A stretch of 64,000 nt of DNA from Carposina sasakii (lineage: Eukaryota > Arthropoda > Insecta > Lepidoptera > Carposinidae): NCBI GenBank assembly GCA_014607495.2, contig CP053170.1:558001-622000 (forward strand). Direction: 5' to 3'. Shown piece by piece: positions 24,638 through 39,600 of the stretch (within the stretch, counting starts at the first letter, position 1; each line of letters starts with the position of its first letter). The translations under genes were made by a program, and so were the position numbers. A model generated the notes under the pieces. That model did not search any database and had not been told where the DNA came from. It saw only the letters and a program-made list of their open reading frames with translations.

Positions 24638-27600
24638 GAAAGAGAGAGAGAATAGGTATTTAATTACTTACTTTACAAGTAATATAACTAATATACCGCC
24701 ATAGGTCCTAGCGTTGATTGGTACCTAGATACTTATAAGTATGTACTCGCGACCGCCCGCGACTTCGTCTGTGTTATTTTTATTAGCTTATGTGTTACCT
24801 AGTCTGTTGTAAAGCTAAGTAAATGTCAAATTTCATCAATGTTATTTCAGTAGTATTTGCGTAAAAGAGTATCTAACAAACATCCAAACATATATTCTCA
24901 CAAAATATACAGGGTGTTTGTGACAGCCAGGCAAATATTGATACCATGACATCAGACCATGATTCTGAAGCGGAAAACACTGAACATTATCGCAGAAAAA
25001 TTCCAAAATTTTCTGACATTTTCTTCATATTTTCAGGAAAAAAATTGTTTACTTTGTTTAATTAGGCCGTAGATAATGACTTAAAAATAAAACTTTAACC
25101 AAAAGATGATTTTCAAAAATAATTTGCCCTCATAAAAGTTTAAATAACTGATCAACCCTAATGGAGAGTCACAAGTGATCCAAAAAACAGCAATGTGGCA
25201 CACAATAACTAGTAAGCCCATTTAACTAGTCACAGGATCGCCCGATACAATTGGCGCGGAGAGCAAAGATTACTGATAATCAAAAATATTTTTTTCTGCG
25301 AGTAATAACTTATTACTAATCTTTGCTCTCCGCGCCAATTGTATCGGGCGATCCTAATAACACTGTCGTATAACTCAACACAATGGTACTTGTTCAGGAT
25401 TTCCGTATTTGCCTGGCTGTCACCCACACCCTGTATAGTTAACAACAACTAAATAGTGTATTCTGAAATTTCAACATAAATTAAAAATGTGGGTCGAAAA
25501 ACAAACAATTAGCATATCCTGCTCCTGTATGAACCGTGTCTTGACTCAGAATAATAAAGTGTAGAGAGTGTAAATTTGGGATTGACTAAACTTAAAAATG
25601 TGTGACTATAACAGAGTCACTGAGGCCCAGCGTTGCCAGATGCACGATAATTATCGTAGATCCACGATAATTTTGAGTGCCATGCCATAAAAATTTAAAT
25701 TAGGTATCGCACGTTTAGGATTGGATACCTTGTCGGGGGGGGGAGTAGGATTTCATACCTTGTCCATATATTCTATAATGCGATAAAAACACGATAATTT
25801 TGCAACAAATATGAGATAATTTCGCAATGTACGACCTGAGCCTTAGCGAGACCGTAAAAGCCAGTATGTAATCCGCACGTATAATCGTATAATCCACATA
25901 ACCGTTGGATCTCAGAAAACTAGTTGCATCATTTTTTTATTTTAAAGAGTAACAAACATCCAATTATAACTATTTTCATGCCCCATTTTTTTGGTATACA
26001 ATAAGGATTAAGCTATTCTGTACACTCTATATCGTAATAACCATCAAATATTATGTACTTAAAAGCAATATAAGTCGCAAGCGAACAGCGCACTCTATAG
26101 AGGTAGGTATATATTGTTGTTACTCTGAGTGTACCGTTATCTTTACGCAAATTCTCTTCTACTGGTTTTGTATGGACGTGCTTTGCATAAGGAAAACATT
26201 AACCACTGGCCGTAAACAAACAAGCGGGTTTTTTTAACCTCCGCCGCAAAGAGAGTTGTGTTTAAAATGAGTAGTAGGTAGCTGGTACATATGTAGGTAC
26301 TTTGAGCTGATTTGTATTAAGTTCTAGCTACCATCAACTGTTTTAAGAACACAGCCATGTATACAGGATGTAACAGAAGGTGTAGATTAAGGAACCTATC
26401 CACAAAATTTGTAACTTGAAAGCACATGTTTATTTATCCAGATAGTATGGAGAACTCCTGAAAAACTCAGGAATGTTTATACAATCTTGAAAAATAAACA
26501 TGTGGTTTTAAGTCGCAAGGTGGATAGATTCATTGACTATGACTATGCCATGGGGACAACAATACGTAAAACTTTAACTGCCCGCTGACAGCGACAATAA
26601 ATTTTTTTGACTTCCCGTTGGCCCCATGATGGAGACAAAATCACGGGGCCAACGGGAATACAGGGGACTATTCACATGGCATTTAGCTTAACCTACCCCT
26701 TCTGTTGCAACCTGTGAATGTAGGTACAAGTGAAATACCTAGTGTATTTATTTTTATGTCCCCAATTCTTAGTATTCTTACCATACCGAGTAGTTCAACG
26801 CGTAATATTACTGGGATTTTTTTCTCCAATACACTTACTCATAACAGAACTTCGCGGATGCTTATATTTTTCCTATTAGTCCTACTATAAAAAGTAACAA
26901 TCATACATAGACATCGCTATTAATAGACAAAACGAAATAATAAATAGAAATACATGAATTAAATCTCTATAAGTAAGTAACCTTCCTAACAGCCAATTTC
27001 AATAATTGCTCTCGAGAGATTTTTTGCATATATCAGATTTAATTTTCAGTTCACATAAAATTTTAAATTGGGAATAAAAATATCCGAGATTCTGTTTGAT
27101 CTCCAGTATTCAAATTGGCTAGTATATTAAATATCATACGAATTAAATAAGCTGGTTTGACGTGAAAATGCAACAGAAACAAACTCTTTTTGTTAGTAAA
27201 TTAGTAGGTACATAATAATGGCTATTTAGAAAAATCGACAAAAATATACTCAGGAGGTACTTATTGATAAAAATCTTCCGTGAATTATCTTAGACTTAGT
27301 AAGAAGCTACTCGTTTGCAGGCATAAGTAAGGGGTCAATGTCCTACTCCGTGTCTAGCCCAAGTCCTAAGTACCCAAGTAGGTAAAGGTGCACCTTACGT
27401 AGGGCTGACCACTTATAAAACAATTTATAAAATTATTAATAAAGAAATGGAAAAAATTCTTCTTCACCGGGAATCAGACAATTTATATCAGTTTCGCATT
27501 TCAAAATCGTCTTGTATATTTGTTTTATTAAATCCGAAATGACGTACAAAATACCTAAACCTGTTGAGAGTGCACGGGAGCAGTAAGAAAGTATATATTC

Positions 27601-30600
27601 CCAATGGCATGATATTTTTTTTTCTTAAGCGACCGAAAACATATTAAGAATTAGACATTCCGAATTGGAAACCTCCGCAAGTAACGATATACAGGGTGTA
27701 ACAGAAAGGGTATGTTAAGCGAAAAGCTATGTAAATAGCCCACTATAGAGAACCTATTTCCAAAATTTGAGACTCGAAATTACATGTTTATTTTTCAAGA
27801 TTGTATGAACATTCCTAGGTTGTTCAGGAATTCTCCATACTCTTTGGAAAAATAAACATGTGATTTCGGGTCTGAAATTTTGTGGATAGGTTCCTTTTAA
27901 TGTCCCTTTTAATGAGCTATTTATAGGTATGTAGCTTTTCGCTTAACATACCCCTTTTGTTACACCCTGTATTTAACTACAATGTTACATGTTAGTACCT
28001 ACATTAACTAATAGCTTAGGCCACATGACCTCATTTAACAAAGTAAATTTTTATATTGTGCTTATAAAATATTAATTAATCACTTAAAAAAAACAACAAC
28101 AATAAAAAAATAACCAATGTTACAGCCCTAGAATATTATTGAGCGAAATATCTGGTTATTCCAGTGCAGGGGAAAACCGCTAGTGTTCTTACTTAAGGTT
28201 ATACAAGGTCTGCTATGCTGTATGATAGTTCTTACATTACAGAAATATAAAGAGGATAATACGCAGGTACTGGCCGGCGTATTTTTAATTTGCATACTAA
28301 TTAAAGACAAGCGGCCGCCCACGACTTCGTCCGCGTGAAAGGGCATTACACCCTACAGGGTGGGTCATATATAGCCTATAGCCTTCTTCGATAAATGGAC
28401 TATCTAACACTGTAAGAATTTTTCAAATCGGACTAGTAGTTTTTGAGATTAGCGCGTGCAAACAAACAAACTCTTCGGCTTTATAATGTTAGTAAAGATA
28501 CCTGTGCTGATGCGCGGCTTTACTAACATAAGTACATCAGCTGCATCTACTTCTCTGCACGTCGTTAGAGTAGACTAAGGATAGAATGGTCAGATATGTC
28601 CATTTGAAGGACAAATATGTCTCTATAATCTTGATCAAGTTTTAGAGAAAGACAACATAATCGTCAGTTAGTACTTCGAAGAGCTCTCTCAGGTGATGAG
28701 CTAACAACTTGCCAGCTTGTTACTGACCTTTTAACCACCCAACAAACTTACAAGTATTACCTAACTAGCAAAAGCAAAGCGAAAGCGAAAATTGTACAAA
28801 AATCGCTGATCGCTTATCAAATTCGTATTACGTAAAATGAATTTCAAAGGAACTTTGACATTTCAGGGCGAATATTGTACAATTTTCGCTATCGCTTTGC
28901 TTCGGCTTTGCTGTTGCAAATTTGGTAATCAGGGGGCGGCTTCGGCTTTGCTATTGCTTTTACGTAATCAGGGGGCCGAATGGTTGATCTGTAATAATTA
29001 TAAACATATGTTTATTATGACAAGGTAGGTAGATAATTAACGGTTTTGGACGCTAAATAGTAATAATAAGCACGGAAAAATTGCAGATTTTTATTACAAT
29101 TCGTGCTAAAACTGTTGCGAATTGCACACTTATTTGTTAGTTTAATTGTTCTCAGTACAACCCTGGATCAACTAGGTACCAGCCTTATCTCATTACTATA
29201 GGGTCGTCGCAATATGGTTTCTTTCTAAATTGCTAAAGATTTCGCATTATTTTATAGCATGACTACCTTGGGAAGGCTCTAGTTTAGTTTTGTAGTGATG
29301 ACTGATAAATGATTATACTGATGATGAATGGTGATGAAGAAGATGTCCTTGACGTATCTATTAATGGCGAATCTTGAGTGATCTTCAACCCTGTTATTAC
29401 GTAGGTACATATAGCAAAAGCAATACGGTAGGTTTACGTAACTTGCAAACGCAATGCCAGTTAATGCGACGGCAAATGTGTGAGTGAGAATTTCACCCAC
29501 TCACAATTTTCATCGCATTGCCTTTGGCTTTGCTTTTACTAGGTAAGTAATCAGGGGGTGGATAGCTATAATGAAATTATAGAAAAAATATTTGCATTGC
29601 CATTGCAATGCGAGTATGAATTGTACAATTTTATTGCCATTTAGTTGTATAGTATTCCTATCGTTTTGCTTTTACTCAATCAGCCTAGTGAAATACGCGC
29701 GATATTTATTTATGTTTATTACAGTTATATGTATGTTCTTACTTAGAATAATTAGTTAACTACGTAAATAAACATTTAATTTCAATGATACAGATTTGTT
29801 TATCGTTTTCCTCGTATTAATAGGTTTATCTTTGAATTTAAAACAAAATTATGCATAATTAGATAATTATTACATTGGATTTTCCGTGGGAATTACTCGT
29901 ACATATAAATATTTACATAAACCAGCCCATACTACTTTATAATATTTATAACTATTATAATTTTCGATTATAATATGAAGTGATAGCTGATAGCTACTAC
30001 TCGTAGTTTTTTAAAACTAGCTATAATATGGCGTGCGACACCATGACATAAAGTCGTTCGTTGTTTTGAAAATTGCTAAAAATCTAGTACAAGTTACGTA
30101 ATAGCCCTACTGGATGAAAAGTGTTTTTTTTATCATGTTCTGTACCTATGCAAAGAGTAGATAGTTACGGTGTAATAAACAACAAAGCTCTCTTTCGCAG
30201 TTATAATAATAAATAATAGAATTATTAAATAATAATAATATTATGATTATCGAATAGGTACTTTATAACTCATGACTAGGTAGGTGTAATGTACCATTAA
30301 AATGACTCGGCATTAAATACTCATAAGGTTAATAACCGGTCAACATATTTTTAAAGGTACCTAACATGAAGTTCAGAGCCTCGATTCTCACTATCCTCGA
30401 CATATGTCTAATGTGCAGCATTCCCAATACCCAGCTGATCCATAAGTCGCTGGTTCATATCCGGCTCGAAGGACCATGTGCAGCGTATTGTTGATGTTAA
30501 GGCTTGCTAGTTGCATGAAGGCGCGGTAAAAGAAATTAAAATGCAGGAGCTTCATTTATTGCGTGTATTACAAACGAATGGTACACATAGAGAGAAACGC

Positions 30601-33600
30601 TATAGATAGTTATCAAATCAAATCAAAATCAACAACAATCCCAACAGTTTATACTCGACTTATTTGTCCATACTAATAAAATTGCTACATTAGAAAAAAG
30701 TCGGGGTTCACATCCTTGCCTGAATACATATTCCCCATGAACATCTTGCGGTCTTCCAAGTCGAAAGTGAATCCGTTTCTTTTAGGCAAGCGCGCTCCAT
30801 CTTAGACTGCAACGGTGCTTACCATGAGGCGCGTTGTGGTCAAGCGTAAGCCCATTTAATATAAAAATAAAAATAAATAAACATGTATGTTAAAAACGGA
30901 TTTCATCAGACCCAAGTCAATAAATCGTCCATCTAATTCTTAGATAGCTATTAATAGGCCAGCAATAATTGGTAAGGTCATCGAGTCACAGGGCAATCGA
31001 CGTGTTCGATCGGAATTGTGTCGAGTCGATCGTGTGTCGCTGGCAGGCTGTGAACCCATCTGAACCCAGCCAAGGTTCCGCACTGCACTCGCTGATGCGG
31101 GGCTTCACTTGAATACATCAGCTGCATCATAGCAATAGAATCATGCGGCCTGTCAAGCCTATTGTTGGTTTTGCCATAAAGAAGAACTGACTTCAGCAGT
31201 TCTCGGGTTTCGTCTTTAGGCGACCATAACTGTTATTAAATTACTCCTTGGTGGCCATAAAGCCCCGATACGCCCCGATACGCCTACTTATGCTTGACAA
31301 ACCGTAACAAATCGCACCTTGGGGTGGGGACCGTTGCTAGACAAAAATTTTGCAAAGCTTTCTTTTTTTTGTTTAAATTCACCTATTTTTTTGTGTTGTG
31401 TTTTTGTGTTGTCTCATTTTAAGGTGCGAACATAGAAAGTGAAAAAAAATCTGCTGTTCCATACATTTCAGTGCAGTAATTATTCGAGATTGTATGGAAC
31501 AGCTGATTTTTTCACTATTTAGGAGTTGGTCCCATAGTGATAGTTGTTTCTTTTTACCTACCTAGTTTCGTGTCAAAAGATAATCACTGATTTTGAAAAG
31601 ACCTTATATAAGGACGTATATAGGAATGGTGAAAAGGGAAGCGCTACCGGTCCACCGGGCCACTCGATATTATTTGGCCCTTGTATATTCCAATCATTGT
31701 GTGTAAGTACTTCTATAGCGCGTTCTAGCTACTTAGTCCAAATGGAGCTTAATATGTGAACATTCTACTAATAGTCTTTCTAATAATGTCCTTTTCTTTT
31801 TTCCAGTGCTGGCTACAAAATCCAAGCCCGACTCTACTGTTAAACTAATAGGTGTGTACATGAAATTTTTAATTGTAACCAAAAATGGCTTAACCGATTT
31901 TAATTAAATTTGCTGTGTGTCTGGGAGGTTCAGGGTTGGTTTAAACGCTTTACTTTTTGTGATTCCAACAAGCTGTTGACGGACCACAAGTTTTAACTTT
32001 ACTTGTAGATATTACAAATGTGAAAGTTTGTGAAACTCTGTCTGTCTATCGCGCTGTCTGTAGTTTCGGAACTAACATTTTCGGTACCTATGCACTTACA
32101 AATAGTAACTAACGTAATCATCAAAAGGAACTGTTTGGTGAAACGCATTGTACATAATATGTATTATCATATCTGTGATAATATGCAGCGGTCGCAGTCT
32201 TGTATTTATATATTTTTTCTATACATTACAGAGGATTCCGACGATGGAGTGTTAAAGAAGGGTCGAGACTGCGAACCAGGCACAAAATGGATGAACCGCT
32301 GCAACAGCTGCTTTTGCACGGAGCAAGGACTGGTTTCCTGCACGAAGAACGACTGCCCCGGCATGGAATCTGGTAAGGATCTTTTCATAGATAGACTGGC
32401 AGTCTTAATGTAATATTAAGCATACCTATCCTCATACTTCACATTCTGTTTTTCTACTCGTATTAGTTTTAATGTTTATAGTCGCTAGTTAGGTCCTCCC
32501 GGGATTTTCTATACTTTGTTTTTCATTTTTCTGGTCGCCTCTGTGATCCTGGCTCACAGGAGTTGCAGAGGTACGAATGAGTGGTGGGCCAATCCTAGTA
32601 AGACTGGCAGGCTGATTTTGTAACTTGCAAACGGCTCGAGCAGATCCCATGCGTATGCGTAGACGGCAAGCGGTGTGTCCTGTCTCATATAGTAGACGTC
32701 CACGCATACTACGCATCCGATCTGTTCGAGCCTTAAGCGTCCACTGGCACTGCCACTGGGGCAATCCCGGCCAGGGCTATTACGTTGCTTGCAAAAGCAA
32801 TGCGATCGCGAAAATTGTGAGTGTGTGATGCATGCGTTGGGCGCCCTCCGGCCAATGGACCGCAGACTTAAAGAGGACGGCTGGTAGTGACTGGATGGCA
32901 AAAACGGGAGATCGAGTCGTGTGGCGTACACTGGGGGAGGCCTACGTCCAGCAGTGGACTGCAATAGGCTGACGATGACAACGACAACGACGATGCATAT
33001 GTGTCGTCCTCCCACGCCTTCAATTCACCCCGTTGCAAGTTGCAAGTCACGTAAATTCCCTGCCGATCCTTAGCAAAGATTTATGAAAGTTAACTTTTTA
33101 TGACACACATGATGATGATGACCTCCGACCGTATTTCGGCCACCAATCTCTACGGAGATTGGCCAGGTACGCAGGAGATATTATAGTGCACAAGTGTGTG
33201 CACAAACACAGATGCACTCTCTATTCCGTTACTCTCATAGTCCGATGGGACGGAAGCCGACACGACCGGAGAGAGATCAGGCGCACATATAAGGTCTAAA
33301 TACATTGTTGTTAATTCTTGATTGTGTGTATTTTACAGTAGAAGAAGTGCTGTGCGCTGAAGATTCCGAATGGAAGAAAGACTGCAACAGCTGCTGGTGC
33401 CTCGGCGGGATAGCTCAATGTACCAAGATGGCTTGTGGAGGTCAGTAGATTTTCCGTTGACTAAAAACAAGAAAATTACCTATGTTGTTTTCCGCGACAA
33501 CGCAATGTTTGGAGGTATTTATGCATTTCTCCACTTATGATTTATTTTATTTATTTGAATAAGGCTTGCCAACAACATAAATATCATTATTAAAAACATT

Positions 33601-36600
33601 ATTTGAGAAAATATTCTGATACATATATCTCTTACAGGCTAGCACAACATTACTAAATTAATTCAATAATACAATAAATAATTTCAATGCAAATAAAGAA
33701 AACATGCTTAATAAATCAAATTATACTTAAATTAAAATACATACATCAAATGATTCTTAAAATACCTTATGGCGGAGTTCAGATCACCCCTTACTACGTG
33801 AGGCTTTCTGTAGCTAACATAAAGTTGGTGTGTAATTTGAACTCCTCCGCCCTACCTTGGTAACTTTGAGAATAACTTGGCGTTACTTTATTTTTGTTAG
33901 CCTTACAAAGACCACAAGTAACTCTTAGTTGCCCAATTGTCAGAAAATGAGTTTAAAAATCTAAAAGGAATTGGCGACAGACATATACAAAATAATTATA
34001 CGTAACAATATAAAACCTGTTTTTCTAATTGCAGTTATAGAGTACGTAGACATCGACGCGTACCTAGCTAATACATCTAAAACCACAACAGAAAAAATCC
34101 CTGCCGCGAAGCCAGAAGTAAAAACGGAAAATTCACTTAGTAATACAAAAACTAAGGCCGTAACTGCAGGTATGTTATATCTGTAGTATACTTTTGATAC
34201 TGGTAGAGTTCCACATAGAGTTAAACCAAACTTTAGAATTTTCTTGCAATGCACAGTTAAACCGAAAATACAATTTATAGAAACTTGCAGGGCTAACCCA
34301 CTACTAGCAGAAAATGCGTAAATATAGATTAAAGTTGTACCAAGAATTAGCACACACGACTTCTCTTTCTGTTTATGTAAACAAAACATAAGGAGCGGCG
34401 TGTATGCTAATTCGTGGTTTAAATAAAGCCAGATTTAGTAATTTGCTGCAAGTAGGTCCTAAATTATTCAGTTCTAAAAACTCAATCTCAATCTAAAAAT
34501 TTTCACAAATGACCTTGGAAAACCTTCCTTTCCTTAACAATCTATTTTGAAAATAATATAGGGACTTGAAATGTTAAAAAATAATAAAGTAAGTAGATAA
34601 AATTTTGACTATTTTAGTAACATTATTTTAAGTTGCTTTTTCTTTGTGATGTTACTACTCGTATATGGTCATAGTTAATTGCTACACGAGTATAATAGAT
34701 TCTATTCTTTTCGTGTTCGTTTTTTTGTTAGGTATATTGGTTAGGTATTTTATTTTATACTTAAGTATATAAAGAAGTTTCCGTATGGTGCTAGGATGCA
34801 ACATTTTCAGTTTTCCATACTTTTATTCCAGCAATAGAATACATTAACGAAGAGAAAGCTGGATTACCTAAAACTTCCACTGAAATTCCCCAAACCACTG
34901 AACTGTTCAGTGACAGATCTTCAACAAGTAAGTTATCGTTATTATAGGGTTGTGGTGTCAAAGTTTTGGGCCTTAACTAGTTTCTTTTTTCTTCTTTAAC
35001 TTTTCCTTCACTTTTCTCTACTGCTGCTTGGTTTCCATCGCTTATTCGGTAAAGGACTATTGGTGATGGCACTCTTATCTTGTACCTTTAAGATTGACAC
35101 AAATGTACCTTTTTATGATGTTGGTAACTTCAATACCATTAGGTTTGGTCATTGCAATAAAACATTAATTTCTGTTTTAACTTTACCTTGGAAACCACCC
35201 TCACTTGAGGACGTTGACTTTATGTCCTTGGCACAAGAATGTTTCCGGGTAAGTCCTTGTTGAGGAAGTAATCTGGAAATTACTGCTGTTTATGCTATGA
35301 GGTAGCCATTCCTTAAAGAGAAGAGCAAAATTCTACTCTATGTCTAATTGCATGTTTCGCTAGGTATTGAGTCAGGTTTTCGTTCAGATGCTATTAGATA
35401 CTTATTTTTGGAACTCTTTCAATTTCCGGCTTATTATAGATCATCTTTCATTCAGTAGTTGTAGTTATAGTTTAGGTTTCTTCTAGTTCTTGAGGTACAA
35501 AGCACTCACAGACGAATAGTTACTTATTAGTTATAATAAAAAAAATATTAAACTGAATTTTGGGAGAAAATATACTAACATAAAAACTCACGACGATTTA
35601 TGAAGGACATAGTATGTTCATCCTAATTCTTCGTAAAATGAGATGGCTTGTCATACTTTGCCAGGCGATAAGCCCGTTATTATTTTAGGTCACGTGCCAG
35701 GTGGCCCTCCACGGGATCTACCAGATGTCCCCCCAGCGACCAACGTGCCAGATGTTCTTCCTCCAAGCTACGAACAAGATGTTGCTCCGGGCTACGACTT
35801 AGATCTGCCACTTCCTAGCAACGTATTAGATCCTGCTCTTCTTAGCAATGAAACAGATATTACCCCGAGCAACTATTTAGACGTTCCTCCAGCTACTGAA
35901 ACGGATATTACTCCAGATATGGAGGTGGATGTTGCACCTGGGATTGAGATAGATGTCGCTCCTGATAAAGATCTAGACCTTGTTCCTGGAATCGAGCCAG
36001 ATGTTCCTCCCGCAACTGAAACAGATATTGCTCCAGGTGTGGAGGTGGACGTTGCACCAGGAATTGAGATAGCTGTCGCTCCAGACAAAGATCTAGATCT
36101 TGCTCCTGGCATCGAGCCAGATGTTGCTCCAGCAACTGAAACAGACATTTCTCCGGGTGTGGAGGTGGATGTTGCGCCAGGAATTGAGATAGATGTCACT
36201 CCAGATAAAGATCTAGACCTTGCTTTTGGCGTAGATCCAGATGTTGCTCCAGCCACTGAAACAAATATTGCTCCAGGTATGGAGGTAGATGTTGCACTTG
36301 GAATTGACACAGATGTCGCTCCAGATAAAAATCTAGACCTTGCTCCAGGCATCGAGCCAGATGTTGCTCCAGCTATAGAAACAAATATTGCTCCGGATGT
36401 GGACGTGGATGTTGCACCAGGAGTTGATTTAGATATCGCTCCAGATAAAGATGCAAATCTTGCTCCTGGCGTAGATCCCGATGTTGCTCCAGCAACTGAA
36501 ACAGATCTTGCTCCGGGTGTAGAAGTCGATATCGCTCCTGATCTTGCTTCTAGCGTAGAGCCAGATATAGGTATAGGTACAAATATGAACGTTGTTCCAG

Positions 36601-39600
36601 GGGTGGAAGTGGATGTTGCACCAGAATCTGAAATTAATATCGCTCCAGACAAAGATACAGATAATACTCCAGCCATAGAGTACGACGTCGTTCCAGGCAC
36701 AGTGTTGGATGTTTCTCCTGGATTAAAGCCAGATATTGCTCTAGTTTACAATGAAAACCACTCTACTACAACAGAAAACCCTTCTTTTACTTCGACAAAA
36801 AATCCAGACGAAACCTCAGCAATCAAGCCAATGGTACCTCCAACCAAAATACCAGGTGTTATTTCAGAAATTGAACCGTCCATTACATCGTCAGATGATC
36901 AAGTTACACCAGTTAATGCTTTATCGAATCCAGTCGATATTTTAGAAACTAAGCCAGCCATACCAGAGGTAATTTCAGACACCAAGCCTTTCATAACTCC
37001 GGACAATAATGATGTTATTTCAACTATCGAACCTGACATCATTGCAGGCATCAAGCCAACCGATGTTCCAAACAAAAACCCTATTGTGCCGGATATAGCA
37101 CCACTTAAAGAGCCAGATTTGCCTCCTCTTAGTGTCGAAACAGATCTTCCCCTTCCAGTCATGGAACCAGATATCGACCCAGATATCGCTTTAAACAACG
37201 GGTTAGATAAACCTGTAGAAAGTAAGCCAGATCAACCTCTTCCTGACAATGAAGCAGATCTTCCTGTACCTGAAAATGAGCCAGATGTAGCCCCCGACAT
37301 GGATCCAGACGTCGCTCTTGGTAATAAACCAGATATAGCTCCAGGAACTGAAATGGGTATCGGACCGAGTAAAAATCCTGATGTCACTCCTGGCATAGAA
37401 TCAGATATTGCTCCAGAGGATTCAAATATTCTATCAGGTATAACTTCAGATGACTCCTCGATCAACACGCAAGGTAGCCAAATAGGGGACAAGCTTGATG
37501 TTATTTCGGGGGATAAATTGGACATTATTTTGGATAACAGACCATCAATTACTCAGCCGAATGAAGGAGTTGTTGTGTCGAATGACAACATAGTTATTTC
37601 TCCAGATAAAATCGACAAACTGAACGAAAATAAGCTTGATGTCCAAAATAAGTCAGTCATCCCTGTAAATAATAAGTCTAACGTCACATCAAGCGATACT
37701 ATATCAGACCCCATTTCTGGAAATAGACCAACTGGGGATATTCTGGATGATAGACCAATAGTTGCTCCAATTGACAAACCAGATGTTGCTTTAGATAAAG
37801 TATTTATGGTCGCTTCGACTAACGACTCAAGTACTCTGGGTGATATGAACAACATAGACTCCATTGTTGTCATGAAACCGCATGTCAACCAAAACAATGA
37901 TAATACGAACGTTAGTCAAAATAGTATCCCAGTCATTGTGCAAGATAATGTGCAAGATAATTTTTCCACTATAACAGGCAACATATCAGACATCGTTTCA
38001 GACGATATCCCGGGTATTTTACTTGCAAATGATAAACCAACAGTTAGTTTGAATGATAAGCAAGATATTGTTCCAGATGAAGTTACTAGTATTGCGCCAA
38101 GCAATATCACTATTTTAACTCCAAGCGTTATACCGTTAAAAAAACCTGGAAATACATTAACAGTCGGTACGAGTTACAAGCCAAATAATATTACTCCAGA
38201 TGTTATAGAAAATAAGCCAATTGTAGCTTCTGTCATCAAAACAGAGGTTATCCTAGGTGACAAACCTTTTGTCGTTCCAGTCATCAGTCAGTCAGCAGCG
38301 GCAGCCGGTTCAGACTACGTATTTAATGCTACGGAAAATAAGGAACCATCTATTTCTATTGGAATAGTGTCAAACGTTGCTCAAATCTTCGATAATGCCC
38401 CAGCTAAACATCCAGATATTCCACCTGCCGGCGCCGAGCCCGATGTTGCACCTGATGTTGACTCAGACGCTGCTCCTGACGTCGACGCTATTTTTGCATT
38501 TGAAAATAAGCCCGCTGTACCCCTTTCTGTGATTAAACCAGATGCTCCTCTTGCGGATATAGCTCCGGGTTACGAATCGGATGTTCCGCCAGGAAAAGAA
38601 TCGGATCTTTCACCGGCAAGTGCCGACCTAGATATCGCACCAAACAACAAATCAGATCAAGCTATTCCTGGCATTAAACCAGATCTTCTTATTGCAGATA
38701 CACTTCTAGGAAATGAATCCGACTTTACTCCAGGCAAAGAGCCGGATATTCCTCCCGCGAGCGTTAAGCCAGACGTTGCACCGGACGTCAACATGGAATT
38801 TTCTCCAGCCATAGAGTTAGACAACCAAGCAGGCATTGGAGGAGGTAAAAAGCCAGACGTTCCAAACAATAACCCAGCAATTAATTTGGGTGATAATCTG
38901 AACAACATGTCGTCATCCGGCACCGAACTAGAGGTCATGCCGGGTGAGAATACACTGGTCAACGCTCTGGGTAATAATTCAGATGTCATTCCTGGAAACA
39001 ATCAAGTGAGACCAGGAATTGATACAGGCAACCCACAGAAAGTTGTACTTGATCAAGGACCATCAGTGGTAACCGGTAGTAAGCCAGAGGCAACCCCGAA
39101 TGATAATGTTAATAAACCATCCATCGCTTCCTACGACAAGCCAGAGTTCGTTTTAAATAATAACCTAACGGTCACTTCTAGTATCAAGCCATTAATAGAA
39201 CCCAGTAATAACCCAGTAATAGCTACACCAAATAACAAGACAGATGTGTCTTTAAATAATAAGCCAGGAGGCTCACCAAGCAACAAGCCAGCTGTCACTC
39301 CATGGTATAAACCAACAGCTTCACCGATTAATGAAGTAGTAACAGCACCGAGTAAGCTGACTAATAAGCCAGGAGTCTCACCAAGCAACAACCCAGCAGT
39401 CACTCCGTGGTACAAACCAACTGCTTCACCGATTAATCAGCCTACAGCATCATCGAGTAAACCGACTAAAAGGCCAGGAGCATCTCCAAGTAACAAGCCA
39501 GCAGTCACTCCATTATACAAACCAACCGGTTCACCCCCTAACAAACCAGCAGCAACACCGAGTAAGCCAACTTATAAGCCAGGAGCGTCTCCAAGTAACA

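Noticed and set aside
32554..33015. 153-codon open frame on the minus strand
   Set aside because: It runs through MITE and retroposon 3'-end sequence in an intron of the pacifastin gene; shadow of repeats.
35643..35664. ATG at 35643 as start of an independent repeat-protein gene
   Set aside because: The residues M-A-C-H-T-L-P are not a signal peptide, and a good acceptor (ttgccag at 35664) restores the phase of exon 6. It is kept as an alternative in the exon entry.
35892..36611. CRISPR-like regular repeat
   Set aside because: The 120-bp period is a protein-coding tandem repeat without unique spacers, in animal DNA.
35873..36700. 275-codon open frame on the minus strand
   Set aside because: It is the mirror of the 120-bp coding repeat; a periodic sequence without stops on one strand readily leaves the other open. 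No independent signals.
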